Part shown: in pieces, positions 19,951-30,141 of the stretch
Layout of the letters: every line of letters begins with the position of its first letter
Position numbering within the stretch: position 1 is the first letter of the stretch
From: Laetiporus sulphureus 93-53
Taxonomy: Eukaryota > Basidiomycota > Agaricomycetes > Polyporales > Laetiporaceae
Length of the DNA stretch: 64,000 nt
Direction of reading: 5' to 3'
NCBI RefSeq assembly: GCF_001632365.1
Contig: NW_024468603.1
Coordinates: forward strand, 1-64,000
Notes under the pieces: generated by a model
Database searches by the model: none
What the model was told of the DNA's origin: nothing
Seen by the model: only the letters and a program-made list of their open reading frames with translations
Program-made: the position numbers and the translations under genes

Positions 19951-20161
19951 AGCTACTGGTCAGTCTTGATCCAGTTGAAACTGAACGTGTGATTCCAGGC
20001 GCATTGGGTAGGTGGGGTGGCTGGTCCCTTCTAAGATGTGTGATTCCTGGATAATCTGGTCGAGTAGTACTGTCCGAGATAGATCTCTCGAGCGGAACTG
20101 CTCTTGTTCCGAGAGGATTAACTGGCTGTAATCCACCGGTTTCCTGTGAACGCCCTTCCTG

Positions 20162-20449
20162 TCATTCAACTTGGATTGCTTCTCCTCGTGGAAGTTCTGT
20201 TGCTTCATCAAAGGCTCGTAAAGATTCTTCATTGAAGTTTTCCCTTCCGCGAAGAACTTGTCTTATTTCTTCGATCTCACCCTCGAGCTGCTCTAGCCTC
20301 AGGTGATCTGTTGGTTCGTAGGCTCGTCCTAGCCTAAATTGAAGTCGAAGTTGAACCGCTTCTGTCGACTTTTTGTCGTAGAGGTCTGTTAACTCCTCTG
20401 TGGTGGCGTCACTGAGCGTAAATGGTGGTACTTCTTCGTCAGAAGTCAC
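20162..20449 (-). CDS. Element 1 ORF1 (95 aa)
   Basis: A short acidic ORF (MTSDEEVPPFTLSD start; LEQLEGEIEEIRQVLRG coiled-coil-like segment) before gag, conserved at 95 aa in element 2 (24,306-24,593) with few differences. Conservation of frame and length suggests a real product or the first part of Gag. No known domain. Confidence 0.5.
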   Translation of the reverse strand: MTSDEEVPPFTLSDATTEELTDLYDKKSTEAVQLRLQFRLGRAYEPTDHLRLEQLEGEIEEIRQVLRGRENFNEESLRAFDEATELPRGEAIQVE

Positions 20450-21358
20450 CGGTCGTGTTTCTGGTGTATCTTCCTCAGATACTTGATCGTGTTCCCGTGG
20501 AGCACTCGTTTTGAATCTTGTCTTGTCCTAAGATTTCTTAATTGCCTTCCCTGGGAAGGGCTTTAGCACGTCTTCAATGTGTGCCTCAGATGAGGGCTTC
20601 TCTTCTGGATTACCACACGAGTAATTGCTAGTGCTTGAGTTCGTTCCTGTAACAAAAACTCCGCACTCCTGCCTTTTGATCTTTGGTGGCCCTTAACCAA
20701 TCTTGTACACCTTTTTGATTTGCCTGGTAGCGTCAACCAGTCAGAGTCCTAGTCTTCTTTTCTAGACCTCGGATATCCTGTGCTCGCTTTTTAAAGTGCC
20801 CAGCTAGTCACTTTGAACTCCTGCTTACTCCCGTTTGAGCGCTTGGTCATTCTGGCTTTTGATTTCCTCTGCTTGATGTCCTATAACCAATCGTCCTTCC
20901 TATCCGTGTTTTCTCGATTGAAAACCGGCCTCGGCAAGGTCTGGGTGCCTGCTTTCGGTAGCCCTTAACCAGTGTCTTCTGTATACCCAGCACCTCCGGT
21001 GAGGATGGGGCTCAAGTCGACACTGCCTTCAGCAGGTACCTTGCCGCAACAAGTACCCAGGTTCCATTTCTCCGAGAATCTCCTGTCTGGCGAAGTACCA
21101 TAGCGACGGCTACTTCAGAGTGGTTCTCCCTGTTTTTCCCTCTATGGATGAAGTACCATAGTGACGGATACTTCAGAGTGGTTCTCCCTGTTTTTCCAAG
21201 TGGTGCAGAGGCCGCAACATGCACCGAGTTCCCTAGAATTGGATACCCCTGTTTGAGGACTTGATGGAATTGTTTTTCTGTAGCGTCCAAGTAGACCCCA
21301 CTTCTTGTAAGTGGTTCTAAACCTAAGCAGGTTGACCTATAGAAAAACCTCTTCCAAA
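20450..21358 (-). other. Leader of element 1, no gene
   Basis: Non-coding leader between the 5' LTR and ORF1. It holds two copies of an about 58-bp tandem unit (near 21,090-21,200) matching the one at 23,559-23,674 in element 2. The primer-binding site next to the LTR (TTTGGAAGAGG on the minus strand at 21,358) was not matched to a tRNA. Confidence 0.5.
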
Positions 21359-22051
21359 TGTTATGAAGTGTTCCCTGCTAGAACGTTCAGAACCACGTGT
21401 GCTTTCTCACACGTACTAGTCCACAATGTGGACAGAGACTTAGATACCAAATATACCTAACATCTCCAATAGTCAGACAGACTATTAGCAGGGCTTATAG
21501 TGTGGTCAAGCCTAGTAGACGATGTAGCAGTGAGGTCCTCACTCTACCCTTGCTAGGCCTTGGCCGCTACAGCTACTGCACATTCACCCGCAGGTTACTA
21601 GGTTCGCTGTTCTGACTCTAGCGAGCGTATGAGCTTACTACCTCTTGAGAGCGAGTACGATTGCACGAGGGTTCTAGAACTGAGAACATTCAGAGTCACA
21701 GGTGGAAGAGGTTATCTTCCAGCTGCTGCTCCGCCCCTTTATATAGTCGCAGACCTACATATAGTCTGGGGTACTAGTACAAGGGGTCTCCTACAGCTAT
21801 TCATAGAGTAAATGAAATAGACCGAGACAAATACTAACTGCTGCGAGCCAAGTAATTGGCGAGCTAATGTTAGTACAGGTGAAATAGAAACCTGAAACAC
21901 GAAGGTCTTGTTTGCATGGCCTGAGTGAGTAAATCATAAAAACAAAAACTGCTAACCCTAGAATATGTCCACAAGACCTATGAACCATAAATAGTAAGTG
22001 TCACGTGCAACGTAAACTGTCACGTGACCATGAAGCGCTGAAACTGTAACA
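21359..22051 (-). repeat. 5' LTR of element 1 (693 bp)
   Basis: Minus strand TGTTACAG at 22,051 to CATAACA at 21,359 (TGTTA/TAACA inverted ends). It matches the LTRs of element 2. TATA boxes lie on the minus strand near 21,740 and 21,810. The next bases outside the element are CCATG (22,052-22,056); the partner target duplication was not found because the 3' LTR is truncated. Confidence 0.85.
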
Positions 22052-22711
22052 CCATGAAAGAGAGCGCACTGCATTGTCGATTGCATTTGGTGATATCGAG
22101 ATACCCATGTGTGCCAGTGCCTTGATGACCTTGCGTGGTGTGTTGCAAGCATGGAAGAAAATGCCATTGACCACAGCCAATGCATTACAATGTTGACTGA
22201 GTGAATGCATCATAATTGACAAGATGATGACTGTTTTCTGTAAATAGTCTTAGTTTTACAGTAAGGTTATAACATTAGCATAAACCTACGATTCGCCCCA
22301 GTGCATTTCGTCTTTGTAGAAGTATTGCTTGCTGGTGTTTTGTATGGCTAGCTTCATCATCCTGCTGATCAAACTCCACGTCTTCACCAAGTGCCATCCA
22401 GTACTCCAGTTCCTCAGAATCCAACACTTCTTGACCATCATCTGTAGAGCCATGGGATGAGTTCTCTTTTGAGAGTAGACATCCAATGAGATCCCATAGC
22501 TCTGGGGCCAACTCCTCCATTGCGACAGCCATGTCCTCAACATGAAAGCTCTGGATCTGCTCAGCGCTGCTTCGAAAGGCATTGAGATGCCAGCCATTGC
22601 TTGTGTGTACAAGGCGCTCAACAGACTTCAAGTAGTACCCCTTCATGGCATCATGTGCCCATGTTTGTGTTATTTGAGATGTTCGTCTGTTCTGCAAAAA
22701 GAGCGGCAAGG
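22052..22711 (-). pseudogene. DUF6589-like gene, middle part, between two retrotransposons
   Basis: Minus strand: one exon (22,709 to about 22,290) encodes a helical, acidic protein (MAVAMEELAPELWDLIGCLL). A probable intron (GTAGGT ... TTTACAG, about 22,289-22,235) leads to an exon with FFHACNTPRKVIKALAHMGI, which resembles the conserved block of basidiomycete DUF6589 proteins, a large family thought to derive from mobile elements. Element 1 cuts it at 22,051 and element 2 at 22,707-22,712. The N-terminal continuation is at 32,800-32,975. The family name is from memory of the motif. Confidence 0.55.
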
Positions 22712-23396
22712 TGTTACGGTTTTAGCGCTTCATGGTCACGTGACAGTTTACGTTGCATGTGACACTTACTATTTATGGNNNNNNNNNNNNNNNNNNNNNN
22801 NNNNNNNNNNNNNNNNNNNNNNNNNNNNNNNNNNNNNNNNNNNNNNNNNNNNNNNNNNNNNNNNNNNNNNNNNNNNNNNNNNNNNNNNNNNNNNNNNNNN
22901 NNNNNNNNNNNNNNNNNNNNNNNNNNNNNNNNNNNNNNNNNNNNNNNNNNNNNNNNNNNNNNNNNNNNNNNNNNNNNNNNNNNNNNNNNNNNNNNNNNNN
23001 NNNNNNNNNNNNNNNNNNNNNNNNNNNNNNNNNNNNNNNNNNNNNNNNNNNNNNNNNNNNNNNNNNNNNNNNNNNNNNNNNNNNNNNNNNNNNNNNNNNN
23101 NNNNNNNNNNNNNNNNNNNNNNNNNNNNNNNNNNNNNNNNNNNNNNNNNNNNNNNNNNNNNNNNNNNNNNNNNNNNNNNNNNNNNNNNNNNNNNNNNNNN
23201 NNNNNNNNNNNNNNNNNNNNNNNNNNNNNNNNNNNNNNNNNNNNNNNNNNNNNNNNNNNNNNNNNNNNNNNNNNNNNNNNNNNNNNNNNNNNNNNNNNNN
23301 NNNNNNNNNNNNNNNNNNNNNNNCCACGTTGTGGACTAGTACGTGTGAGAAAGCACACGTGGTTCTGAACGTTCTAGCAGGGAACACTTCATAACA
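22712..23396 (+). repeat. 5' LTR of element 2, mostly N
   Basis: Only the first 67 and last 73 bases are known, around the gap at 22,779-23,323. Both ends match the 3' LTR (TGTTAC...CATAACA). With the gap the length is 685 bp against 689 for the 3' LTR, so the gap size is nearly right. Confidence 0.88.
22779..23323. other. Assembly gap of 545 N inside an LTR
   Basis: The gap lies wholly within the 5' LTR of element 2. Its content is predictable from the 3' LTR. Repeat collapse is the likely cause. Confidence 0.95.
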
Positions 23397-24305
23397 TTTG
23401 GAAGAGGTTTTTCTATAGATCAACCTGTTTAGGTTTAGAACCACTTACGAGAAGTGGGGTCTACTTGGACGCTACAGAAAAAGAAATTCCATCAAGTCCT
23501 CAAACAGGGGTATCCAATTCTAGAAAACTCGGTGCACGTTGCAGCCTCTGCACCACTTGGAAAAACAGGGAGAACCACTCTGAAGTATCTGTCGCTATGG
23601 TACTTCACCCATAGAGGGAAAAACAGGGAGAACCACTCTGAAGTAGCCGTTGCTATGGTACTTCGCCAGACAGGAGATTCTCGGAGAAATGGAACCTGGG
23701 TACTTGTTGTGGCAAGGAACCTGCCGAAGGCAGTGTCGACTTGAGCCCCATCCTCACCGGAGGCGCTGGGTATACAGAAGACGCCGGTTAAGGGCCACTG
23801 AAAGAAGGCACCCAGACCTTGCCGAGGCCAGTTTTCAATCGAGAAAATGTGGATAGGAAGGACAATTGGTTATAGGACACCAAGCAGAGGGAATCAAAAG
23901 CCAGAACGCTCAAGCGCTCAAACGGGAGTAGGCAGGAGTTCGAAGTAACTAGCTGGGCACTTTAAAAAGTGAGCACAGGATATCCGAGGTCTAGAAAAGA
24001 AGACTAGGACTCCGACTGGTTGATGCTACCAGGCAAATCAAAAGGCGTACAAGATTGGTTAAGGGCCACCAAAGATCAAAAGGCAGGAGTGCGGAGTTCT
24101 TGTTACAGGAACGAACTCAAGCACTAGCGATTACTCGTGTGGTAATCCAGAAGAGAAGCCCTCATCTGAGGCACACATTGAAGATGTGCTAAAGCCCTTC
24201 CCAGGGAAGGCAATTAAGGAATCTTAGGACAAGACAAGATTCAAAACGAGTGCTCCACGGGAACACGATCAAGTATCTGAGGAAGATACACCAGAAACAC
24301 GACCG
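23397..24305 (+). other. Leader of element 2 with a 58-bp tandem repeat
   Basis: No gene. Two copies of a unit starting GGAAAAACAGGGAGAACC begin at 23,559 and 23,617. The unit is 58 bp, not a multiple of three, which argues against a coding role. The element 1 leader has the same pair. A structural or packaging role is possible but unproven. Confidence 0.5.
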
Positions 24306-24593
24306 GTGACTTCTGACGAAGAAGTACCACCATTTACACTCAGTGACGCCACCACAGAGGAGTTAACAGACCTCTATGACAAAAAGTCGACAGAAGCGGT
24401 TCAACTTCGACTTCAATTTAGGCTAGGACGAGCCTACGAACCAACAGATCACCTGAGGCTAGAGCAGCTCGAGGGTGAGATCGAAGAAATAAGACAAGTT
24501 CTTCGTGGAAGCGAAAACTTCGACGAAGAATCTTTACGAGCCTTTGATGAAGCAACAGAACTTCCACGAGGAGAAGCAATCCAAGTTGAATGA
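24306..24593 (+). CDS. Element 2 ORF1 (95 aa)
   Basis: Same length and almost the same sequence as element 1 ORF1 (20,162-20,449); acidic, with a coiled-coil-like LEQLEGEIEEI segment. The differences between the two copies are few and the frame is kept, which supports translation in the ancestor. Function not known. Confidence 0.5.
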   Translation: MTSDEEVPPFTLSDATTEELTDLYDKKSTEAVQLRLQFRLGRAYEPTDHLRLEQLEGEIEEIRQVLRGSENFDEESLRAFDEATELPRGEAIQVE

Positions 24594-24752
24594 CAGGAAG
24601 GGCGTTCACAGGAAACCGGTGGATTACAGCCGGTTAATCCTCTCGGAACAAGAGCAGTTCCACTCGAGAGATCTATCTCGGACAGTACTACTCGACCAGA
24701 TTATCCAGGAATCACACATCTTAGAAGGGACCAGCCACCCCACCTACCCAAC

Positions 24753-25842
24753 GTGCCTGGAATCACACGTTCAGTTTCAACCAGATCAAGACCAACTGGT
24801 AGCTTCCAGTTCTCAGGAAGTATGGCCACACATGCACGATACAACCCGGCTCTCGGACCACCAGTCTATCCCGGAACTTGCACCGACGCCATCTGGAACA
24901 AGTACCAACAAGCCTTGGGACTCTATGCACAATACCAGGGAGCAATTCCCAGGCAGCCAGTGGCACGGGAAAAGAAGATGGGAAAAATCAAGGAGTTTAA
25001 GGGAGACAAACGAGAATATGCATCGTTCCTCCCAAACATGGAACGATACCTACAGGCAAACACGGGAGTCTACAATGATGACTTCAGCAAAATTGCCTTC
25101 ATCCTCTCTCAAATCGACTCCTCATCCACAGCAGGAAAGTGGGCCGAGTCATGGGAAGCCAACCAAATGGCAAAACACAGCAATCTTGGGACGTACCAAG
25201 ATTTCAAGATGACGCTTACCGAAAATTATGGAGGTGTTGCAACCAAGGACCAAGCTTAGCAAGTACATCTTGAAGGAAAGTACAAGCAGGACAAGCAAAC
25301 CGTCGACGAGTATATCGGAAATCTCGATATCCTCTACCGATATGCTGAAATCGACGACGAATATGCCAAGCTCATCCACTTCAAGCGAGGCCTTAATGAG
25401 AAACTTGCAGAAAAAGTCTTCATCACCGAAAGTCCACCAACGACCTATGCAGCAGCATGCAAGGCCGCAAGAAAGGTCAAGGACCTCCAGGACATTCACA
25501 GCAGAAAGACAAACATCTTCAAGTTCATCTCAGACTCTTCAGGAAGCGGAAGAAGGACGGAGAAGGACCCTGACACCATGGACGTTGACCGGATCTCCCC
25601 AGAAACCCATCAGAAATGTTCTGTGGGAGGACTCTGCTACAACTGCGGGAAGGTCAGGACACGTCGCTGCACAATGCACGAGTCCAGAATATGATCCGGC
25701 ACCAGATCGTTCAGGAAAGACAACTTCGTATGCCAAGACCAAGATGTCCAGTCCCAGGACGAAGAAATACTCCGGATCTGGCAGACAAAGAAAGACTTCC
25801 AAGCTGACTAAATCTTACTCCAAGAGAACGGAGAAGAAATGA
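24753..25842 (+). pseudogene. Element 2 gag
   Basis: A Gag capsid-like region (YNPALGPPVYPGTCTDAIW; KIKEFKGDKREYASFL) is followed by a TAG at 25,257-25,259 where element 1 has TGG. The frame then continues to the zinc knuckle, where one extra G in CTGCGGGAAGGTCAGG shifts the frame after CYNCGK and destroys the CCHC site. Two independent lesions mean that no full Gag can be made from this copy. Confidence 0.8.
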
Positions 25843-26375
25843 CGACGAGTAAAGAGGGTCGAGGAAAGTGACTCTGAGGATAACTCAGAGGAGTCGGAAC
25901 AGGAAGAATCGGAATCCTCATCATCGGAAGAATCTGAATCTGAATCTCAATCATCAGACTCTGAGGGAGTATCTGAACAAGAAATGGTTGTTCACAGGGT
26001 ACGAAGAACTCATCCTGTTAAAACCAAAACAGTTCGTAAAATCAGGCGAACCAAGGATGAATCCAGCGACTCAGAAGAAGAGTCATATGTGGTTTGAAGA
26101 TTCATCCCCAAAGAAGAACTTGCCAGAATACAACGGGAAGATGCACTCAAAATGCGAGGAGACCGTATTAAGAAACGTAACATGACAATGCCCCATCTTG
26201 ACGATCTTCTGGAATTCGGAAACAATCCAGACAGATATGAATATGCACGCCGATATCCACCACCCATGGAAAAAGACGATTCAGAGGGTTTTGGAATTGG
26301 GTGCACGTTGGGATCTCGTGGCACCCAGATAAAGAAACAGTCCCCGAGGAAGTAATCATACGAGGCGATATCAAA
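25843..26375 (+). pseudogene. Element 2 acidic Ser/Glu linker between gag knuckle and protease
   Basis: Codons for long runs of Ser and Glu (EESESSSSEESESESQ) and then a basic patch (RRTHPVKTKTVRKIRR) link gag and pol. The segment ends near MPHLDDLLEFGNNPDRYEYA. Such linkers are probably disordered. The frame is closed at 26,376-26,378 by TGA where element 1 has CGA. Confidence 0.55.
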
Positions 26376-26378
26376 TGA

Positions 26379-27086
26379 GGAAGCGAAATATACCTCAATA
26401 TCGTCTTCCAAGATTATGATGGCACAAGAACCCGAAGTATTCCAGCAAGAGCCTTAGTCGATTCTGGAGCAAAAGGAATGTTCATCAATGAATCGTTTGC
26501 AAAGAAAGCCGGACTCCATCTTCTCAAATTGCAGAAGGAAGTCAAGATTCGCAGTGTCGATGGAAGTCCCATCAACTCTACAAACCAACAATTCAAAGGA
26601 ACTGTTCATGCAGGAATGTACGAATGGAATGATGACTTCCTTGTCATCGACTTAGGAAAAGAAGACGTGATCATTGGCAATACGTGGCTTCATGATCACA
26701 ACCTGATTATCAATTGGCAAACGGGTGAAGTCAAGGTCTGTCAATATGTAGAAGATGTACCAAACGAGGAACCATGGCTTTTCAAAGATGAAAACACTGT
26801 TCGTCTTCCAATCACCAAAAAGGAGAAAGCCAAAGCCAAGCGAACCTTGAGAAGGATCGACTGGTCTGATGTCGATCCCGTACCAGATGAAGCAGGAACC
26901 GTTGACTCGGACCTCTTGCTTGCATACATAAAAGGAGCACCATACTTGGAGGATCAGGAAATAGGAGAAAAAGAAGCTATTTTCGCCTATCAACCTGATA
27001 CTGGCATACTCCAAGAAGTTACGCTCGAAGAAAAAGAATGTCGCTCGGCCAGAGAAAGGAAGATGCAGTATCTTGCACTGCGATGA
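26379..27086 (+). pseudogene. Element 2 protease region of pol
   Basis: Retropepsin motif ALVDSGAKGMFINESF at about 26,453 (catalytic Asp in DSG), then IDLGKEDVIIGNTWLHDHN and a linker rich in Asp and Lys. The frame stops at 27,084-27,086 (TGA), just before the RT ORF. Cleaves the polyprotein in the active ancestor. Confidence 0.8.
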
Positions 27087-28016
27087 ATGAATGCCAAGAA
27101 AGATCCCCATCAAACAAGAAAGAAAGATGGAATCTTATGGAAGGCATCAAACAAGGCACAGGAACTCACACAAAAGAAAGCACTCGAAGAAAAGAAGAAC
27201 TCAAAGAAGAAAGTAACGATACCATCGTATCTTCTCAAGTACAAGCGGATTTTCGAAGAAAAAGCATCGGAACGGTTACCACTGCATAGATCTTACGATC
27301 ACAACATAGACTTCAAGCCGGACTTTGTTCCTAAACGAAGAAAGGTCTATAATCTATCAAAGCTGGAAGAAGAAGCTATGAATGTCTTTATCAACGAAAA
27401 CCTTGCGAAAGGATATATTCGTCCTTCGCAATCCACAATGGCATCACCTTTCTTCTTTGTAGGAAAGAAAGACGGTGGGTTACGTCCATGCCAGGACTAC
27501 CGCTATGCAAATGAAGGAACGATTAAGGATGCCTATCCACTCCTACTTATATCGGACCTAATGGATCGACTCCGCCATGCCAAGTATTTCGCGAAGCTTG
27601 ACATTCGTGGAGCATACACCAATGTCCGAATTCGTCAAGGAGACGAGTGGAAGGCTGCCTTCATCACCAAGCATGGATTATTCGAATCCACGGTCATGTT
27701 CTTCGGAATGTGCAATGCACCGGCAACCTTTCAGCGAATGATGAACGAAATATTTGCAGAAGAAATCGCCGAAGAATGGTTACTATGCTATCTGGATGAT
27801 ATCCTCATCCTTGCCGAAAGCGAAAAGGAGTTGGAAAAGAAGCTTGAACGAGTCATTAAGAAGATGGTCGACAATGACCTCTATCTCAAGCTGGAGAAAT
27901 GTGTGTTCAAGACTACATGCACTGACTTCCTAGGACTGGTTCTCCTCCAGGACGACTTCAGATGGATCCAGCAAAATTCAATGGGTTCATCAAATGGGAA
28001 GCCCCGACTGGCATAA
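27087..28016 (+). pseudogene. Element 2 reverse transcriptase region
   Basis: Clear RT motifs in order: [35 protein letters not shown] (catalytic Asp), FFGMCNAPATFQRMMN and CYLDDILIL (YxDD, catalytic pair). The frame shifts near 27,950, where the next ORF takes over, consistent with a small deletion relative to element 1. RT copies the element RNA to DNA in the particle. Confidence 0.9.
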
Positions 28017-28768
28017 AAGGAGTGCGAGCATTTCTAGGATTCGCCAACTTCTATCGAAAGTTCATCCGGAACTATTCTGAAATCGCAAGACCCTTAATTG
28101 ATCTTACTAAGATCAAGGGCGAGAATGTGTTCCATTGGACAAGCAAAGAACAAGCCGCTTTCGACTATCTCAAAAACGAGTTTGGCAAGGCACCAATACT
28201 GATTATGCCAGACAAAGACAAGTCTTTTGTCATCGAAACCGATGCATCGGACTTCGCTACAGGAGCAGTTCTCATGCAGAAGGACGATAATGGCGACCTC
28301 CATGCCTGTGCATATTATTCCAAGTCGCTCTCTGATCCGGAACGAAATTATCAAATCTATGATAAGGAGCTTCTAGGAATCATCCGTGCACTTAAAGAAT
28401 GGAGACACTATCTCGATGGAACAAAGGAGCCATTCCTCATATGCACAGATCACAAGAATCTGACGTACTTCAGGCAACCGCAGGACTTGAACCCAAGACA
28501 GCGAAGGTGGCAACTTTTCTTGTCTATGTTCAATTACAAGATTGTCCATACGCCAGGACAACAAATGGTGCAAGCGGACGTGCTTTCACGGTTGTCTAAA
28601 TTAGACAATCGACAGGACAACAAGTCACCTGCAATCCTGCTACCAGATGATCTCTTTATTGGTGCTATCGATACAGATATGGCAGAACAAATCCGACAAG
28701 CACTAACAAAAGACCCATCGATACTTGCGTACCAGGACGGCCTAATGGAAGAACTTCCAGTCCCATGA
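27962..28768 (+). pseudogene. Element 2 RT thumb/connection and RNase H
   Basis: GVRAFLGFANFYRKFIRNYS leads to RNase H with FVIETDASDFATGAVLMQ, YYSKSLSDPERNYQIYDKEL and TDHKNLTYF, the usual acidic residues in place. It ends at TGA (28,766-28,768) where element 1 keeps CGA (15,920-15,922 on its plus complement). Confidence 0.85.
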
Positions 28769-29529
28769 GGAATGACAAAGAACGACATCAAGGATGCTGA
28801 CAATGGTTTAATCACCATCCATGGACGCGTATATGTCCCAAACAATATGGCCTTGAAGAAGGAAATTGTTCGGCGATACCATGAGGCCACTCCTCATGGT
28901 CATCCGGGAATCTGGGTTATGCGCACCAACTAGTGCGCAGAGACTTTTGGTGGCCAGGAATGTATCGCTTCATCCAAAGTTACGTCTATGAATGTGCCAC
29001 ATGTCAGCAATCCAAAGCTGTTCGAAACAAGGTCAAAGTTGCACTACAGCCCATCGGCCCCTCGCTCAATGCGCTACCCTTCAAGCAGGTCAGCGTGGAT
29101 TTTATTACTGATCTACCGAAAAGCGAAGGCTTCGATTCAATAATGGTCGTGGTAGACCATGGGCTTAGTAAGGGGGTAATTCTATGTCCCTGCAAGAAAA
29201 CGATCACTGTTTCAGAAACCGCCGAGCTATTCAGACGACAAGTTTGGAAACACTTCAGGCTACCCGACAAGATCATCTCTGATCGTGGAACACAATTTGC
29301 ATCCAAAGTATTCCAAGCGCTGTGCACAGCCCTCAAGATTAAGTTGGCCATGAGCACAGCCTACCATCCACAAACGGATGGCGAAATGGAGCGAATGAAT
29401 CAAGAACTGGAAATATATCTTCGAATGTATTGTGCAGAGCAACTGCATCGATGGAATCAATTCCTATTCGAAGCAGAGTTCACGCACAATCTTCATACTC
29501 ATTCAGTGGCAAAAAAAGTCACCATTTGA
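28769..29529 (+). pseudogene. Element 2 integrase, zinc-binding and catalytic core
   Basis: HEATPHGHPG and CATCQQSKAV give the H-H-C-C zinc site. VDFITDLPKSEGFD, ISDRGTQFAS and AYHPQTDGEMERMNQ give the D-D-E triad. The frame is broken at 28,930 or just before and again at 29,527. Inserts the cDNA into the host genome in the active ancestor. Confidence 0.85.
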
Positions 29530-30130
29530 AATATGGTATGGCTACGAGCCCCGAGGAATGCCAGAACTGTTTCCTCAGGACGAGATCCCCGACGTGGATG
29601 CAAGACTCAAGCTTCTCAGCATGGTCCGCAAGGAGGCCACAGAAGGAATTGTTAAGGCAAAAGCCCGTGTAGCTGCCAGAATCAAAGGAGGATCTCCGAT
29701 GTTCAAGAAAGGAGATAAGGTCTGGCTGGAAGCCACCAATTTGAAAAGACCTTACAAATCGAACAAGCTAGCACCGAAGCGAGAAGGACCATTCAGGATC
29801 AAGGAGGTTCTGGGACCACTCTCGTTCAAGTTAGACCTTCCTGCAACATGGAAGATCCATCCGGTGTTCCATGCTGTGTTGCTTATGCCGTATCGGCAGA
29901 CCAGTACACATGGGGAAAGTTATTCAACACCACCTCCGAATCTTATCGAAGGAGAGAAAGAATTTGAAATTGAGTCTATAATTGGACATCGACTACGGTG
30001 CAGCAAGAATGAATATCTGGTAAAATGGGCTGGGTATCCACTCAGCAAAAGGTCGTGGGTAAAAGAGACAGAAATGGGCAATGCAGGAGAGCTGCTGAAT
30101 GAGTATAAAAGGGAGCACAACTTGGCCTGA
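29432..30130 (+). CDS. Element 2 integrase C-terminus with chromodomain
   Basis: Contains the GPY/F-like block (KLAPKREGPFRIKEVLGP) and, at the end, a chromodomain: EFEIESIIGHRLRCSKNEY, LVKWAGYPLSKRSWV and a final amphipathic helix. Chromodomains direct chromoviral integrase to methylated histone tails, which fits insertion into an already repetitive locus. The stop at 30,128-30,130 is shared with element 1. The ORF's first codons overlap the preceding frame through a decay frameshift. Confidence 0.88.
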   Translation: MQSNCIDGINSYSKQSSRTIFILIQWQKKSPFEIWYGYEPRGMPELFPQDEIPDVDARLKLLSMVRKEATEGIVKAKARVAARIKGGSPMFKKGDKVWLEATNLKRPYKSNKLAPKREGPFRIKEVLGPLSFKLDLPATWKIHPVFHAVLLMPYRQTSTHGESYSTPPPNLIEGEKEFEIESIIGHRLRCSKNEYLVKWAGYPLSKRSWVKETEMGNAGELLNEYKREHNLA

Positions 30131-30141
30131 ACCCTCAGTCC

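Larger units (their letters stand above)
9953..22051 (-). mobile_element. Element 1: Ty3/gypsy chromovirus, minus strand, decayed
   Basis: From the 5' LTR (21,359-22,051) down the minus strand come a leader with a tandem repeat, ORF1, gag, protease, RT, RNase H, integrase, chromodomain, extra ORFs, a polypurine tract and a truncated 3' LTR piece. The span includes the false duplication at the gap, so the true length is about 2.5 kb less. Internal genes correspond block by block to element 2. Many stops interrupt pol. It was inserted in the DUF6589-like gene at 22,051/22,052. Confidence 0.9.

Noticed and set aside
22542..23444. Several long ORFs running through N
   Set aside because: They exist only because N gives no stops.
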